NCBI RefSeq assembly: GCF_023278085.1
Contig: NZ_CP066265.1
Location: 481,001 to 545,000, forward strand
Direction of reading: 5' to 3'
DNA length: 64,000 nucleotides
Origin: Pseudomonas syringae
GTDB taxonomy: Bacteria; Pseudomonadota; Gammaproteobacteria; Pseudomonadales; Pseudomonadaceae
The translations under genes and the position numbers were made by a program. Of this stretch, positions 38,933 through 46,742 are shown piece after piece. The notes beneath the pieces were generated by a model, which searched no databases, was not told where the DNA came from, and saw only the letters and a program-made list of their open reading frames with translations. The stretch's first letter is position 1. Each line of letters opens with the position of its first letter.

Positions 38933-39225
38933 GTGAAGTCATCGACCTGGCCAGCCCTATCGAGGCGCATGGGGAAACCCTTTCGCAGGTGACGTTCCGA
39001 CGTCCTACGGCGCAGGAAGCGCGGGCCATCAAGGCCCTGCCGTACAAGATCGACAAGAACGAAGACGTGTCGCTGGATCTGGACGTGGCGGCGAAGTACA
39101 TCGCCGTCTGCGCCGGCATCCCGCCATCGTCGGTCAATCAGATGGATCTGTGCGACATCAACACGTTGAGCTGGAAGGTCGCGAGTTTTTTCATGGCAGC
39201 GGCATCAGCGACCTTGAAGGCCTGA
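38929..39225 (+). CDS. tail assembly chaperone, short form (Mu gp41-like)
   Basis: A 98-residue phage_TAC_7-type protein (LSQVTFRRPTAQEARAIKAL near the N-terminus) that guards the tape measure during tail assembly. Ends normally at 39225. A slippery heptamer T TTT TTC at 39186-39192 allows a fraction of ribosomes to shift -1 into a second frame, giving the long chaperone form (separate entry). Between the tube and tape-measure genes, the universal position. Confidence 0.88.
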   Translation: MSEVIDLASPIEAHGETLSQVTFRRPTAQEARAIKALPYKIDKNEDVSLDLDVAAKYIAVCAGIPPSSVNQMDLCDINTLSWKVASFFMAAASATLKA

Positions 39226-39356
39226 TCGCCGTCGTTTACGACCTCGCGTACTTCTGGAAGACCGATCCCGAACTGATGATGTCCAGGGAGCTGGACATCA
39301 TCACCGAGTCGATCTTGCAGGCGCAACGCATCAACCAGATCCTGCAGGGGGAGTGA
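38929..39356 (+). CDS. tail assembly chaperone, -1 frameshift product
   Basis: Joins 38929-39192 to the -1 frame 39192-39356, giving about 142 residues. The slippery site T TTT TTC sits in phase (AGT TTT TTC), a perfect X-XXY-YYZ heptamer. The added C-terminal region begins HGSGISDLEGLIAVVYDL and ends AQRINQILQGE. Such G/GT pairs exist in lambda and in Mu (gp41). The second frame has no good independent ribosome binding site, and its stop overlaps the tape-measure ATG (TGATG). Confidence 0.85.
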
Positions 39357-41638
39357 TGGCAGACACTATCAGAACGCTGATTACCGGCGTCGACCAGCTG
39401 TCTCCAACGCTGGCAACTATCCGCAACAATGTTGATGGCTTCCGGACCAGGCTTGAAAGCTCTCGTCTGGGAGACATCGACGTAGCTGGTGTGATCAAGG
39501 GCAATGCTTTTACAGAGCCCTTGATTGCCGGGGTAAAGGCAGCGATCGGTTTCGAGACCAGCATGGCCGGCGTGAAACGGTCAGTCACCTTTGAAACACC
39601 GCAGCAATTTCGGCAGATGGGGTCCGACATTCTGGACCTCAGTGAACGGCTGCCGGAAAGCGCCAATGGCATCGCGGCAATTGTTGCCGCCGGTGCCAAG
39701 GCCAATGTACCGCGTGAAGAACTGACCGGGTTTGCCAGCGATGCTGTGAAAATGGGTGTCGCATTCGATCAGACGGCGGCCGAGTCGGGCGACATGATGG
39801 CCTCGTGGCGATCTTCGTTTCAGATGACCCAGCCGCAAGTCGCGGCGCTGTCCGAGAAGATCAACGTGCTCGGCGGCAACAATCTGGAAAAGAAAATCGC
39901 CACCATGGTCACTGCCATGGGCCCGCTCGGGCCGGTGGCGGGGCTGGCGTCCGGGCAGCTGGCGGCAATGGGGGCCACCCTGGCCAGCGTCGATGTGCCG
40001 GCCGATGTGGCCGCCAGCGGCATGAAGCGATTCATGCAGTCGTTGACCGAAGGCGGCGCGGCGAAAACCGGCGCGTTCGAGGCGTTGCAGCTCGACGTCA
40101 ATCAACTGACCCAAGGCATGCAAAGCGACCCGTCCGGGACCATTGAAAAGGTCCTGACGGCGGTCTCCAGTGTTGACCCGGGCAAGCAGTCGGACGTCAT
40201 CACGCAACTGTTCGGCGCCGAATCGCTGGGTGCGATCACTCCGCTGCTGGCCAACCTGGATGTGCTCAGGTCCAACCTGGCCAAGGTCGGGGAGGGCGTG
40301 CAGAACAGCGGTTCTATCGAGAAGGAGTTCGCGGACAACTCCCAGACCACGGCCACGGCCATCAAAGAGATGACCAACCGTGTCGATCGTCTGGGCATCA
40401 ATATCGGCAGCATGTTTCTGCCGGCGATGAACGAAGCAATGGCCGTGATCGGGCCGATGATTTCTCAGGTCGCCGCACTGGCGGCCGAACACCCGGGCGT
40501 TATTAAGGGCGTCGTCGGCGCTGCGATTGCTTTCGGCGTATTGCAAGTCGCGGTAATGGCTGCGACAGGCGCGGCCCGGGTGTTGAGCCTGGTGATGGGC
40601 ATGTCCCCGCTCGGCCTTATTGTGCGCGGCCTGGCGCTGGCGGCAGGTTTTCTGATCGCCAATTGGTCGACTGTCGCGCCTTATTTCCAGGCGGTCTGGG
40701 AGGCGATTCGCGGACCGGTCATGGCGCTGTGGGACGTACTCAAGGCGGTATTCGCCTGGACGCCCATTGGCATGATCGCAGCCAACTGGCAGCCGCTGTC
40801 CGAGTTCTTTGCGGCGCTGTGGGACGTGATCAAAGCGCTGGCCACGCCGTTTTTCGATTTCCTGCAGACGCTGTTCGCGTGGTCGCCGCTGGGCATGATC
40901 GTGGCCAACTGGCAGCCGTTGTCCGAGTACTTCACCGGGTTGTGGGAAACCATCAAGAGCGTAGCCCTGCCTGTCACTGAGGCGCTCGGAACTCTTTTCA
41001 ATTGGTCGCCGCTGGGCATGATCGTGGCCAACTGGCAGCCGTTGTCCGAGTACTTCACCGGGTTGTGGGAAACCGTCAAGACCGAGGCGCAGCCGTTTAC
41101 CGATGTGCTGGCAACGCTGTTCAGTTTTTCGCCGCTGGGCATGGTGATCGAGAACTGGGCGCCGATCAAAACCTGGTTCGCGGATTTGTGGGCCGACATC
41201 AAGCCGTTCATCGAACCGATCATGAGCTGGTTTGGCGGTGACACCAATAAGTCGCTGTTGCAACGGGCGACCGAGAAGGTCAATCAGTTCGCTGAAGAGC
41301 AACGAGAGCGCAACGCCGGACCTGGCGGCGGGACGGGGGCGTTTCTGGCGGCGGATGCGGTTGAGGCCAGCCGTTCGAAACAGCAACAGCTCAACCTGGC
41401 GACCGGTGTGCCGCCGACCAGTCAGTTGCTTGGCGCGCCGAACCTGCCTGCTCCTGGCAGCCTGTTGCTGCAACAGGGTGCTGCGGGGGCGGGCCCGCGG
41501 CTTGAAGGCGAGCTCAACATTCGCTTTGAAAACGCGCCTGCGGGTATGCGTCCGGGCCCCGTACAAACCAACCAGCCGGGTTTGACGATATCGCCAAACG
41601 TCGGTTATCGAACCCTCGGCGCAGGAGCCGGATCATGA
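39356..41638 (+). CDS. tail tape measure protein
   Basis: Sets tail length and occupies the tube lumen. The 760-residue protein begins at ATG 39356, overlapping the chaperone stop. It has a TP901-type core in the first half (about residues 60-350), a hydrophobic segment (about 380-437), and four 41-residue repeats of the type SPLGMIVANWQPLSEYFTGL (about residues 463-620). Two of the repeats share 72 identical nucleotides (40880-40951 and 41003-41074). The C-terminal tail is Gly/Pro-rich. Tape measures often end in such flexible regions that meet the baseplate hub. Confidence 0.92.
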   Translation: MADTIRTLITGVDQLSPTLATIRNNVDGFRTRLESSRLGDIDVAGVIKGNAFTEPLIAGVKAAIGFETSMAGVKRSVTFETPQQFRQMGSDILDLSERLPESANGIAAIVAAGAKANVPREELTGFASDAVKMGVAFDQTAAESGDMMASWRSSFQMTQPQVAALSEKINVLGGNNLEKKIATMVTAMGPLGPVAGLASGQLAAMGATLASVDVPADVAASGMKRFMQSLTEGGAAKTGAFEALQLDVNQLTQGMQSDPSGTIEKVLTAVSSVDPGKQSDVITQLFGAESLGAITPLLANLDVLRSNLAKVGEGVQNSGSIEKEFADNSQTTATAIKEMTNRVDRLGINIGSMFLPAMNEAMAVIGPMISQVAALAAEHPGVIKGVVGAAIAFGVLQVAVMAATGAARVLSLVMGMSPLGLIVRGLALAAGFLIANWSTVAPYFQAVWEAIRGPVMALWDVLKAVFAWTPIGMIAANWQPLSEFFAALWDVIKALATPFFDFLQTLFAWSPLGMIVANWQPLSEYFTGLWETIKSVALPVTEALGTLFNWSPLGMIVANWQPLSEYFTGLWETVKTEAQPFTDVLATLFSFSPLGMVIENWAPIKTWFADLWADIKPFIEPIMSWFGGDTNKSLLQRATEKVNQFAEEQRERNAGPGGGTGAFLAADAVEASRSKQQQLNLATGVPPTSQLLGAPNLPAPGSLLLQQGAAGAGPRLEGELNIRFENAPAGMRPGPVQTNQPGLTISPNVGYRTLGAGAGS

Positions 41639-43080
41639 GTACATGGCGTGACAGCCTGCTGCCCGCGTCTTTCCGGGGCATCGGTTTTTTCATTGAAAAA
41701 GCCGTTGTTCCGGTGGGCCGCAAGGGGCAGTTGCATGAATTTCCACAACGTGACGAGCCGTACTTCGAGTCGCTGGGCAAGCAGTCGCAGGTTCACACGC
41801 TGACGGCTTTCATTGTCGGTCGCGACTGTTTCGAACAACGGGACAAGTTGCTGCAGGCGCTGGAAGAAGAAGGCGCTGGCGAACTGGTGCATCCGTGGCT
41901 GGGCCGCATGCAGGTTCAGGTTGGGGAATGCAGCATCACGCACAACCTGGCGGAAGGCGGGATTGTGCGGCTGGAGCTGAAGTTCTACCCGGCCAACCCG
42001 CTCAAGTTTCCGGTGTCCACGCTCAACACCCGGCGGCTGTTGTTGGGGGCATCCGAGAGTCTGCTGGACTCGGCGCTCAGGCGTTACCGCCTGGTGATGG
42101 CGACTGTGGATGCCGTACGCATCAACATTCAGGCGCTGCGCAGTGCGTTGTCTGGCGTATTCGCCACTATCCAGCGGCAGTTTGCGCCATTCATGACGGT
42201 CTATTCGGATGTCGCCGCACTGGTGCATTCGCTGGTCAACGCGCCGCTGACCGTCAGCACGCTGTTTACCACGTTCTTCGCCAGTTTCGACGGCGACAGT
42301 CGTCGTTCCAGAAGAGCAAACGGGACCAGCAGTAGCGGCGGGGCCAGCACAGGAACGGGCTCCGCCAGTTCGGGCGGCGGTAGTTCAACGGGTGGTTCTG
42401 CGAGCGGCAACAGTGGCAGCGGTGCGTCCACCGGCTCGGCATCCGGTTCCGGCGCTTCCATTAGCACGGCAGCCCGGTCCGGCAGCAACGGCGGGGTGTC
42501 CTCTGTTGAAACGGTTGATTACCGGTCGGTGATTTCCGAGGCCACGCAACAGGCGGAGGCGGTGTCCAGTATCAATCTGGTCAATCAGAGCAGCGGGCAG
42601 GATACCGGGGTGACAGCTCAGGCCACTGCCAACCTGGTTCAGGATGCGCTGTTGGTCAAGGTGGCGAGAATCGTCGCGAGCATGCCGGTTGCCACAACCG
42701 TCACGCCGCTCACGGTGGTGCCTTCGCTGGATCAACAGGTCACGCAAGCGCTGCAACGCGTGGACGTGCCGGTTGCCGATGATGTGATCGAACTGCGGGA
42801 CACGCTGAGTTCGGCCATCTGGGAGGCGTCGCTGAAAGCCGACCCTGAACATTACCTGGCACTGAATACAGTGCGTCAGGCACTGATCAGGCACCTCAAC
42901 GCGGTGGCGGCATCGGGTGTGCGTCTGGTGGACATGAAGGTGTCCGAACCGCTGCCGGCGCTGGTGCTGGCTTATCGCCGATTCGGCGACGCCAGCCGGG
43001 CGCTGGAAATCGTCCAGCGCAACCGGCTTGCCCATCCCGGTTTCGTGCCACCCGGCACGCTGAAGATTGCTCAGGAGTGA
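41635..43080 (+). CDS. DNA circulation/baseplate hub protein (Mu gpN-like)
   Basis: A 481-residue protein whose N-terminus (SLLPASFRGIGFFIEKAV) matches the DNA circularisation N-terminal domain of Mu gpN; in contractile tails this protein belongs to the baseplate hub. The middle has a low-complexity Ser/Gly run (about residues 228-283), which probably forms a flexible linker. The C-terminal half is helical. The name DNA circulation is historical, and no DNA is packaged here. Overlaps the tape measure by 4 bp. Confidence 0.87.
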   Translation: MSTWRDSLLPASFRGIGFFIEKAVVPVGRKGQLHEFPQRDEPYFESLGKQSQVHTLTAFIVGRDCFEQRDKLLQALEEEGAGELVHPWLGRMQVQVGECSITHNLAEGGIVRLELKFYPANPLKFPVSTLNTRRLLLGASESLLDSALRRYRLVMATVDAVRINIQALRSALSGVFATIQRQFAPFMTVYSDVAALVHSLVNAPLTVSTLFTTFFASFDGDSRRSRRANGTSSSGGASTGTGSASSGGGSSTGGSASGNSGSGASTGSASGSGASISTAARSGSNGGVSSVETVDYRSVISEATQQAEAVSSINLVNQSSGQDTGVTAQATANLVQDALLVKVARIVASMPVATTVTPLTVVPSLDQQVTQALQRVDVPVADDVIELRDTLSSAIWEASLKADPEHYLALNTVRQALIRHLNAVAASGVRLVDMKVSEPLPALVLAYRRFGDASRALEIVQRNRLAHPGFVPPGTLKIAQE

Positions 43081-43083
43081 CCC

Positions 43084-44211
43084 ATGATCGACCCTAATGT
43101 TGTCACCCTGACGGTGGACAAGCACGACTATGCCGGTTGGAAGACGGTGGAAATCTCTGCCGGAATCGAGCGGCAGGCACGCAGCTTTGACGTGAGCATT
43201 ACCTGGCAGTGGCCGGGCACTGAAGTGTCGCATCCGATCACGCCCGGCGCAGCCTGCGAAGTGCGTATCGGCGGCGAATTGATTTTGACCGGCTGGGTGT
43301 TTGCCGCGCCGATCAGCTATGACGGCAAGCAGGTCACACTGAAGATTTCCGGCCGCTCGAAAACCGCCGACCTGATTGACTGCTCGGCCATCAACAAGCC
43401 GAGCCAGTGGAAAGGCGTCGGGGTACTGAAGATCGTTGAGGCGCTGGCGGCGCCTTATAAATTAGCGGTGATCAGCGAAATACCGGAAACCTCGAAAATG
43501 GCTGATCACACCATCGAGCCTGCCGAAACCGTATTCAAATCCATCGACCGGCTGTTGACCCTGTTCCGGATTTTTTCCACTGATGACGAGTACGGCAACG
43601 TCGTGCTGGCCAGGCCGGGCAGTCGAGGGCAGAGCGCAGACGCGCTCGAACTCGGCAAGAACGTGTTGAGCGCCAGCATCGCGCGGGATTTTTCCGGGCT
43701 TTTTTCCGAGTACCGGGTCATTGGTCAGCAGGCCGGTAATGACACGACATTCGGCAAGGACGCTTCCGAAGTCTCAGCCGAAGTCACCGATACCCGGCAT
43801 GACGATCCCGCGCATGAAAAGCGTCTTCGCGTACTGATCGTTCATGAGGATGCCCCGATCACACCCAAACTCGCGCTGAGCCGCGCCAATTGGGAGCGCG
43901 GTCAGCGGGCGGGCAAAGCGCTGCTCACTACTTACAAGGTGCAGGGCTGGCGGCAGTCCAACGGTGCGCTCTGGCGACACAACACCATGGTGCAGGTGGT
44001 GGACCCGGTGATCGGCTTTACCGGCAGGAACATGCTGATTTCAGCCGTGACCTACTCGCTGAGTGATCAAGGCACGACCACCACGCTGGTGGTCGGTCCG
44101 CCTGAAGGTTTCCAGTCCGAGCCTGGCGATCCCAACAAGCGCAGCAAAGTGCAGGTCAATCAGGACGCTTACTCCTGGCTGCTGCCCATCGACGAGGAAA
44201 CAACCGCATGA
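43084..44211 (+). CDS. baseplate hub protein (Mu gpP/gp44-like)
   Basis: A 375-residue baseplate protein corresponding to Mu gp44, structurally like T4 gp27, which forms the trimeric hub below the tube. It begins VVTLTVDKHDYAGWKTVEIS; a phage-hub-type C-terminal segment NMLISAVTYSLSDQGTTTTL is typical of gp44 and gpD proteins. It starts 4 bp after gpN and overlaps the spike gene by 4 bp. Confidence 0.9.
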   Translation: MIDPNVVTLTVDKHDYAGWKTVEISAGIERQARSFDVSITWQWPGTEVSHPITPGAACEVRIGGELILTGWVFAAPISYDGKQVTLKISGRSKTADLIDCSAINKPSQWKGVGVLKIVEALAAPYKLAVISEIPETSKMADHTIEPAETVFKSIDRLLTLFRIFSTDDEYGNVVLARPGSRGQSADALELGKNVLSASIARDFSGLFSEYRVIGQQAGNDTTFGKDASEVSAEVTDTRHDDPAHEKRLRVLIVHEDAPITPKLALSRANWERGQRAGKALLTTYKVQGWRQSNGALWRHNTMVQVVDPVIGFTGRNMLISAVTYSLSDQGTTTTLVVGPPEGFQSEPGDPNKRSKVQVNQDAYSWLLPIDEETTA

Positions 44212-44720
44212 GCTTACTCAATCGCATGCTGGTGCGCGGCACGGTGGTGCTCGCCAGGGCCAGCAGCAAAATGCAGGCGCTGCAAATGCGCCTCACCGCC
44301 GGGGAGGTCAAGGACGACATGGAGCACTTCGAACCCTACGGTTTCACCAGCAACCCGCTGGCCGGCGCCGAGGGCATTGCCGCCTTCATTGGTGGCGATC
44401 GTTCGCACGGTCTGTTGCTGGTAGTGGCCGACCGTCGCTATCGCCTCAAAGGACTGGAATCGGGCGAGGTGGCGATCTACACCGACGAGGGCGACAAGGT
44501 CCACCTCAAGCGCGGCAAGGTCATCGACATCGAAACCGGCACCCTGAACATCAAGGCGTCAGTGGCCGTGAATTTCGACACGCCGCAGATCACCCAGACC
44601 GGAAAGATCGTCTCCCAGGGCGACCAGCTTGCCGGCGGCATCAGCCAGATCAGCCATCTGCATGGCAACGTGCAGGGCGGTAACGGCCAGAGCGGACCGC
44701 CCGTTGGAGGTGCCGGATGA
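44208..44720 (+). CDS. baseplate spike protein (Mu gp45-like)
   Basis: A 170-residue membrane-piercing spike. The N-terminal OB-fold region (about residues 25-100) is followed by a beta-helical part (KRGKVIDIETGTLNIKASVA). The tip contains the HxH motif in ISHLHGNV, which binds iron at the spike apex in Mu gp45 and P2 gpV. A Gly-rich end (GGNGQSGPPVGGAG) follows. Overlaps both neighbours by 4 bp. Confidence 0.92.
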   Translation: MSLLNRMLVRGTVVLARASSKMQALQMRLTAGEVKDDMEHFEPYGFTSNPLAGAEGIAAFIGGDRSHGLLLVVADRRYRLKGLESGEVAIYTDEGDKVHLKRGKVIDIETGTLNIKASVAVNFDTPQITQTGKIVSQGDQLAGGISQISHLHGNVQGGNGQSGPPVGGAG

Positions 44721-45115
44721 TCATTGAAGGCTCTTTGCAGGCTTCCTTACTGCGTTCGGTGGTCATCAGCCTGTTCACCTGGCGTCGCGCCGAAACGGAC
44801 GATCCGTTCGACGATGCCGAACGCTTTGGCTGGTGGGGCGACACTTATCCGGCGCAGGCCAATGACCGCATCGGCTCCAAGCTGTGGCTGCTGCGCCGGG
44901 TCAGGCTGACCGCGCAGACCCAGCGCGACGCCGAGTTCTACGCTCGCGAAGCGCTCGGCTGGCTGGTCGACGATGGTCAGGTCAAGCACATCAACATCCT
45001 TACCGAACAGGTTCAGAGCAATCGCCTGAACCTGGGCGTCGAGCTGGTCGTTTCGGACGGCCAGATCGTGCGCTTCAACCCCTCTGAACAGTGGCAGGTG
45101 ATTTATGCCGTTTGA
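44717..45115 (+). CDS. baseplate wedge protein (Mu gp46-like)
   Basis: A 132-residue protein of the phage GP46 family, resembling T4 gp25, a wedge component that helps start sheath polymerisation. Shows the conserved WWGDTYPAQANDRIGSKLWL and a C-terminal RFNPSEQWQVIYAV. Overlaps the spike gene and the gp47-like gene. Confidence 0.9.
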   Translation: MIIEGSLQASLLRSVVISLFTWRRAETDDPFDDAERFGWWGDTYPAQANDRIGSKLWLLRRVRLTAQTQRDAEFYAREALGWLVDDGQVKHINILTEQVQSNRLNLGVELVVSDGQIVRFNPSEQWQVIYAV

Positions 45116-46145
45116 AACGCCTACGTTACCGGCGCTGATCAACCGAACCCAGGTCGACCTCGCCGACGAAGCGCTGCGCCAGTCCGATGCTCGGGTACTG
45201 TCGCGCGCACACAGTGGTGCTGCCTACGGGCTGTACGGCTATCAGGACTGGATCGCCGACCAGATTCTGCCGGACACCGCCGACGAGGACACCCTCGAAC
45301 GGCAAGCCATCCTGCGCTTGCGCCAGCCGCGCAAGGTTGCACAGGCCGCGAGTGGCTCGGTGCGATTTACCGCCGCGGCCGGTGCGGTGCTGGATGTGGA
45401 CACCGTGCTGCAATTCAGTGACGGACGCTTCTACCGTGTCACAAAAGGTGTCACCACGGTTGCGGGCAACAACACGACCACCGTCGAAGCGGTGGACGCA
45501 GGCATTCTCGGTAACGCCGATGCCGGTCTGGTGATGACCGCCGTGCAGCCCGTCGAAGGCATCGACAGTACGTTCATCGTGACCGGGGACGGTCTGGTCG
45601 GTGGCATCGCGCAGGAAAGCATTGAGTCATTGCGGGCGCGTGTGGTGCGCTCCTATCGCGTCATCCCCCATGGCGGCAATCAGGATGATTACGTGACCTG
45701 GGCGTTGGAATTGCCGGGGGTGACCCGCGCCTGGTGCGTGCGTCGTTACCTGGGGCCGGGCACTGTCGCGGTGTTCTTCATGCGTGACGATGACGCCGAT
45801 CCGATTCCCGATGCCGGGCAACTGGCCGACATGGCGGCCTATATCGAGCCGCTGCGCCCGGTTACCGCCGATGTGTATGTGTTGGCGCCGGTGCAAAAGC
45901 CGGTGGTCTACACGATCAGGCTTACACCCGATACCTCTGCGGTGCGCGCTGCGGTCGAGGCGCAACTGCTGGACCTGCACAACCGCGAGGGTGGGCTGGG
46001 TGAAACCCTGCTGCTGACGCACATCGCCGAGGCCATCAGCCGCGCGGCAGGCGAAACCGATCATGTACTGGTTTCGCCAGTCGCCAACGTCACCGCGGCC
46101 GCCAATCAGTTGCTCACATTCGGGGGCATCCAATGGTCGTCATAA
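45105..46145 (+). CDS. baseplate assembly protein J-like (Mu gp47)
   Basis: A 346-residue baseplate J/gp47 family protein, the main wedge subunit linking hub and fibres. N-terminal MPFETPTLPALINRTQVDL and the central REGGLGETLLLTHIAEAISR are typical. It overlaps the gp46-like gene by 11 bp and the gp48-like gene by 13 bp, consistent with tightly coupled translation of the baseplate module. Confidence 0.92.
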   Translation: MPFETPTLPALINRTQVDLADEALRQSDARVLSRAHSGAAYGLYGYQDWIADQILPDTADEDTLERQAILRLRQPRKVAQAASGSVRFTAAAGAVLDVDTVLQFSDGRFYRVTKGVTTVAGNNTTTVEAVDAGILGNADAGLVMTAVQPVEGIDSTFIVTGDGLVGGIAQESIESLRARVVRSYRVIPHGGNQDDYVTWALELPGVTRAWCVRRYLGPGTVAVFFMRDDDADPIPDAGQLADMAAYIEPLRPVTADVYVLAPVQKPVVYTIRLTPDTSAVRAAVEAQLLDLHNREGGLGETLLLTHIAEAISRAAGETDHVLVSPVANVTAAANQLLTFGGIQWSS

Positions 46146-46732
46146 GAACCGCCGAGCACTACGCCGGGCAGTTGCAAGCGCTGCTGCCTCCCGGCCCCGC
46201 CTGGGACCCGGAGCGGGTGCCGGAACTGCAACAGGTCATTACCGGCCTGTCCCGCGAGTTCGCACGCATCGATGGCCGCGCGTTCGACCTGCTCAACGAG
46301 ATGGACCCCGCCACCGTCAGCGAACTGGTGCCGGACTGGGAGCGGGTCATGAACCTGCCCGACCCGTGCCTCGGGCTCAAACCCCTGTTCGCCGACCGCC
46401 GGCTGTCAGTACGCCAGCGGCTGGTAGCCGTGGGAGGGCAGAACGCAGGGTTCTACATCGACATTGCCGTCAGCCAGGGCTACCCCGATGCCACCGTGAC
46501 CGAACACCGAACGCCCCGTATGGGGCGTTCGCGTTTTGGTCAGGCGCACTTTGGCACCTGGAGTGCGCAATTCATGTGGACCCTGAACACCGGCGGACGT
46601 CAGCGGCTGGGACGACGCTTCGGGGCCAGCTACTGGGGCGAGCGTTTCGGGGTCAACCCCGGCCTCGCCATTGAGTGTTTGATCCGTCGAGCGGCACCGG
46701 CGCACAGCGTCGAATTCGTTAATTTCAACTGA
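46133..46732 (+). CDS. DUF2313/YmfQ baseplate protein (Mu gp48-like)
   Basis: A 199-residue protein of the YmfQ/DUF2313 family, Mu gp48 type, at the periphery of the baseplate where tail fibres attach. Landmarks: YAGQLQALLPPGPAW, NEMDPATVSELVPDWERVMN, and RQRLVAVGGQNAGFYIDIA. It is the last conserved structural gene before the variable fibre. Confidence 0.9.
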   Translation: MVVIRTAEHYAGQLQALLPPGPAWDPERVPELQQVITGLSREFARIDGRAFDLLNEMDPATVSELVPDWERVMNLPDPCLGLKPLFADRRLSVRQRLVAVGGQNAGFYIDIAVSQGYPDATVTEHRTPRMGRSRFGQAHFGTWSAQFMWTLNTGGRQRLGRRFGASYWGERFGVNPGLAIECLIRRAAPAHSVEFVNFN

Positions 46733-46742
46733 GGAATACAAT

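Noticed and set aside
39581..41566. 661-codon minus-strand frame opposite the tape measure
   Set aside because: Composition is Arg/His-rich in the manner of antisense frames; the plus-strand tape measure is supported by context and motifs.
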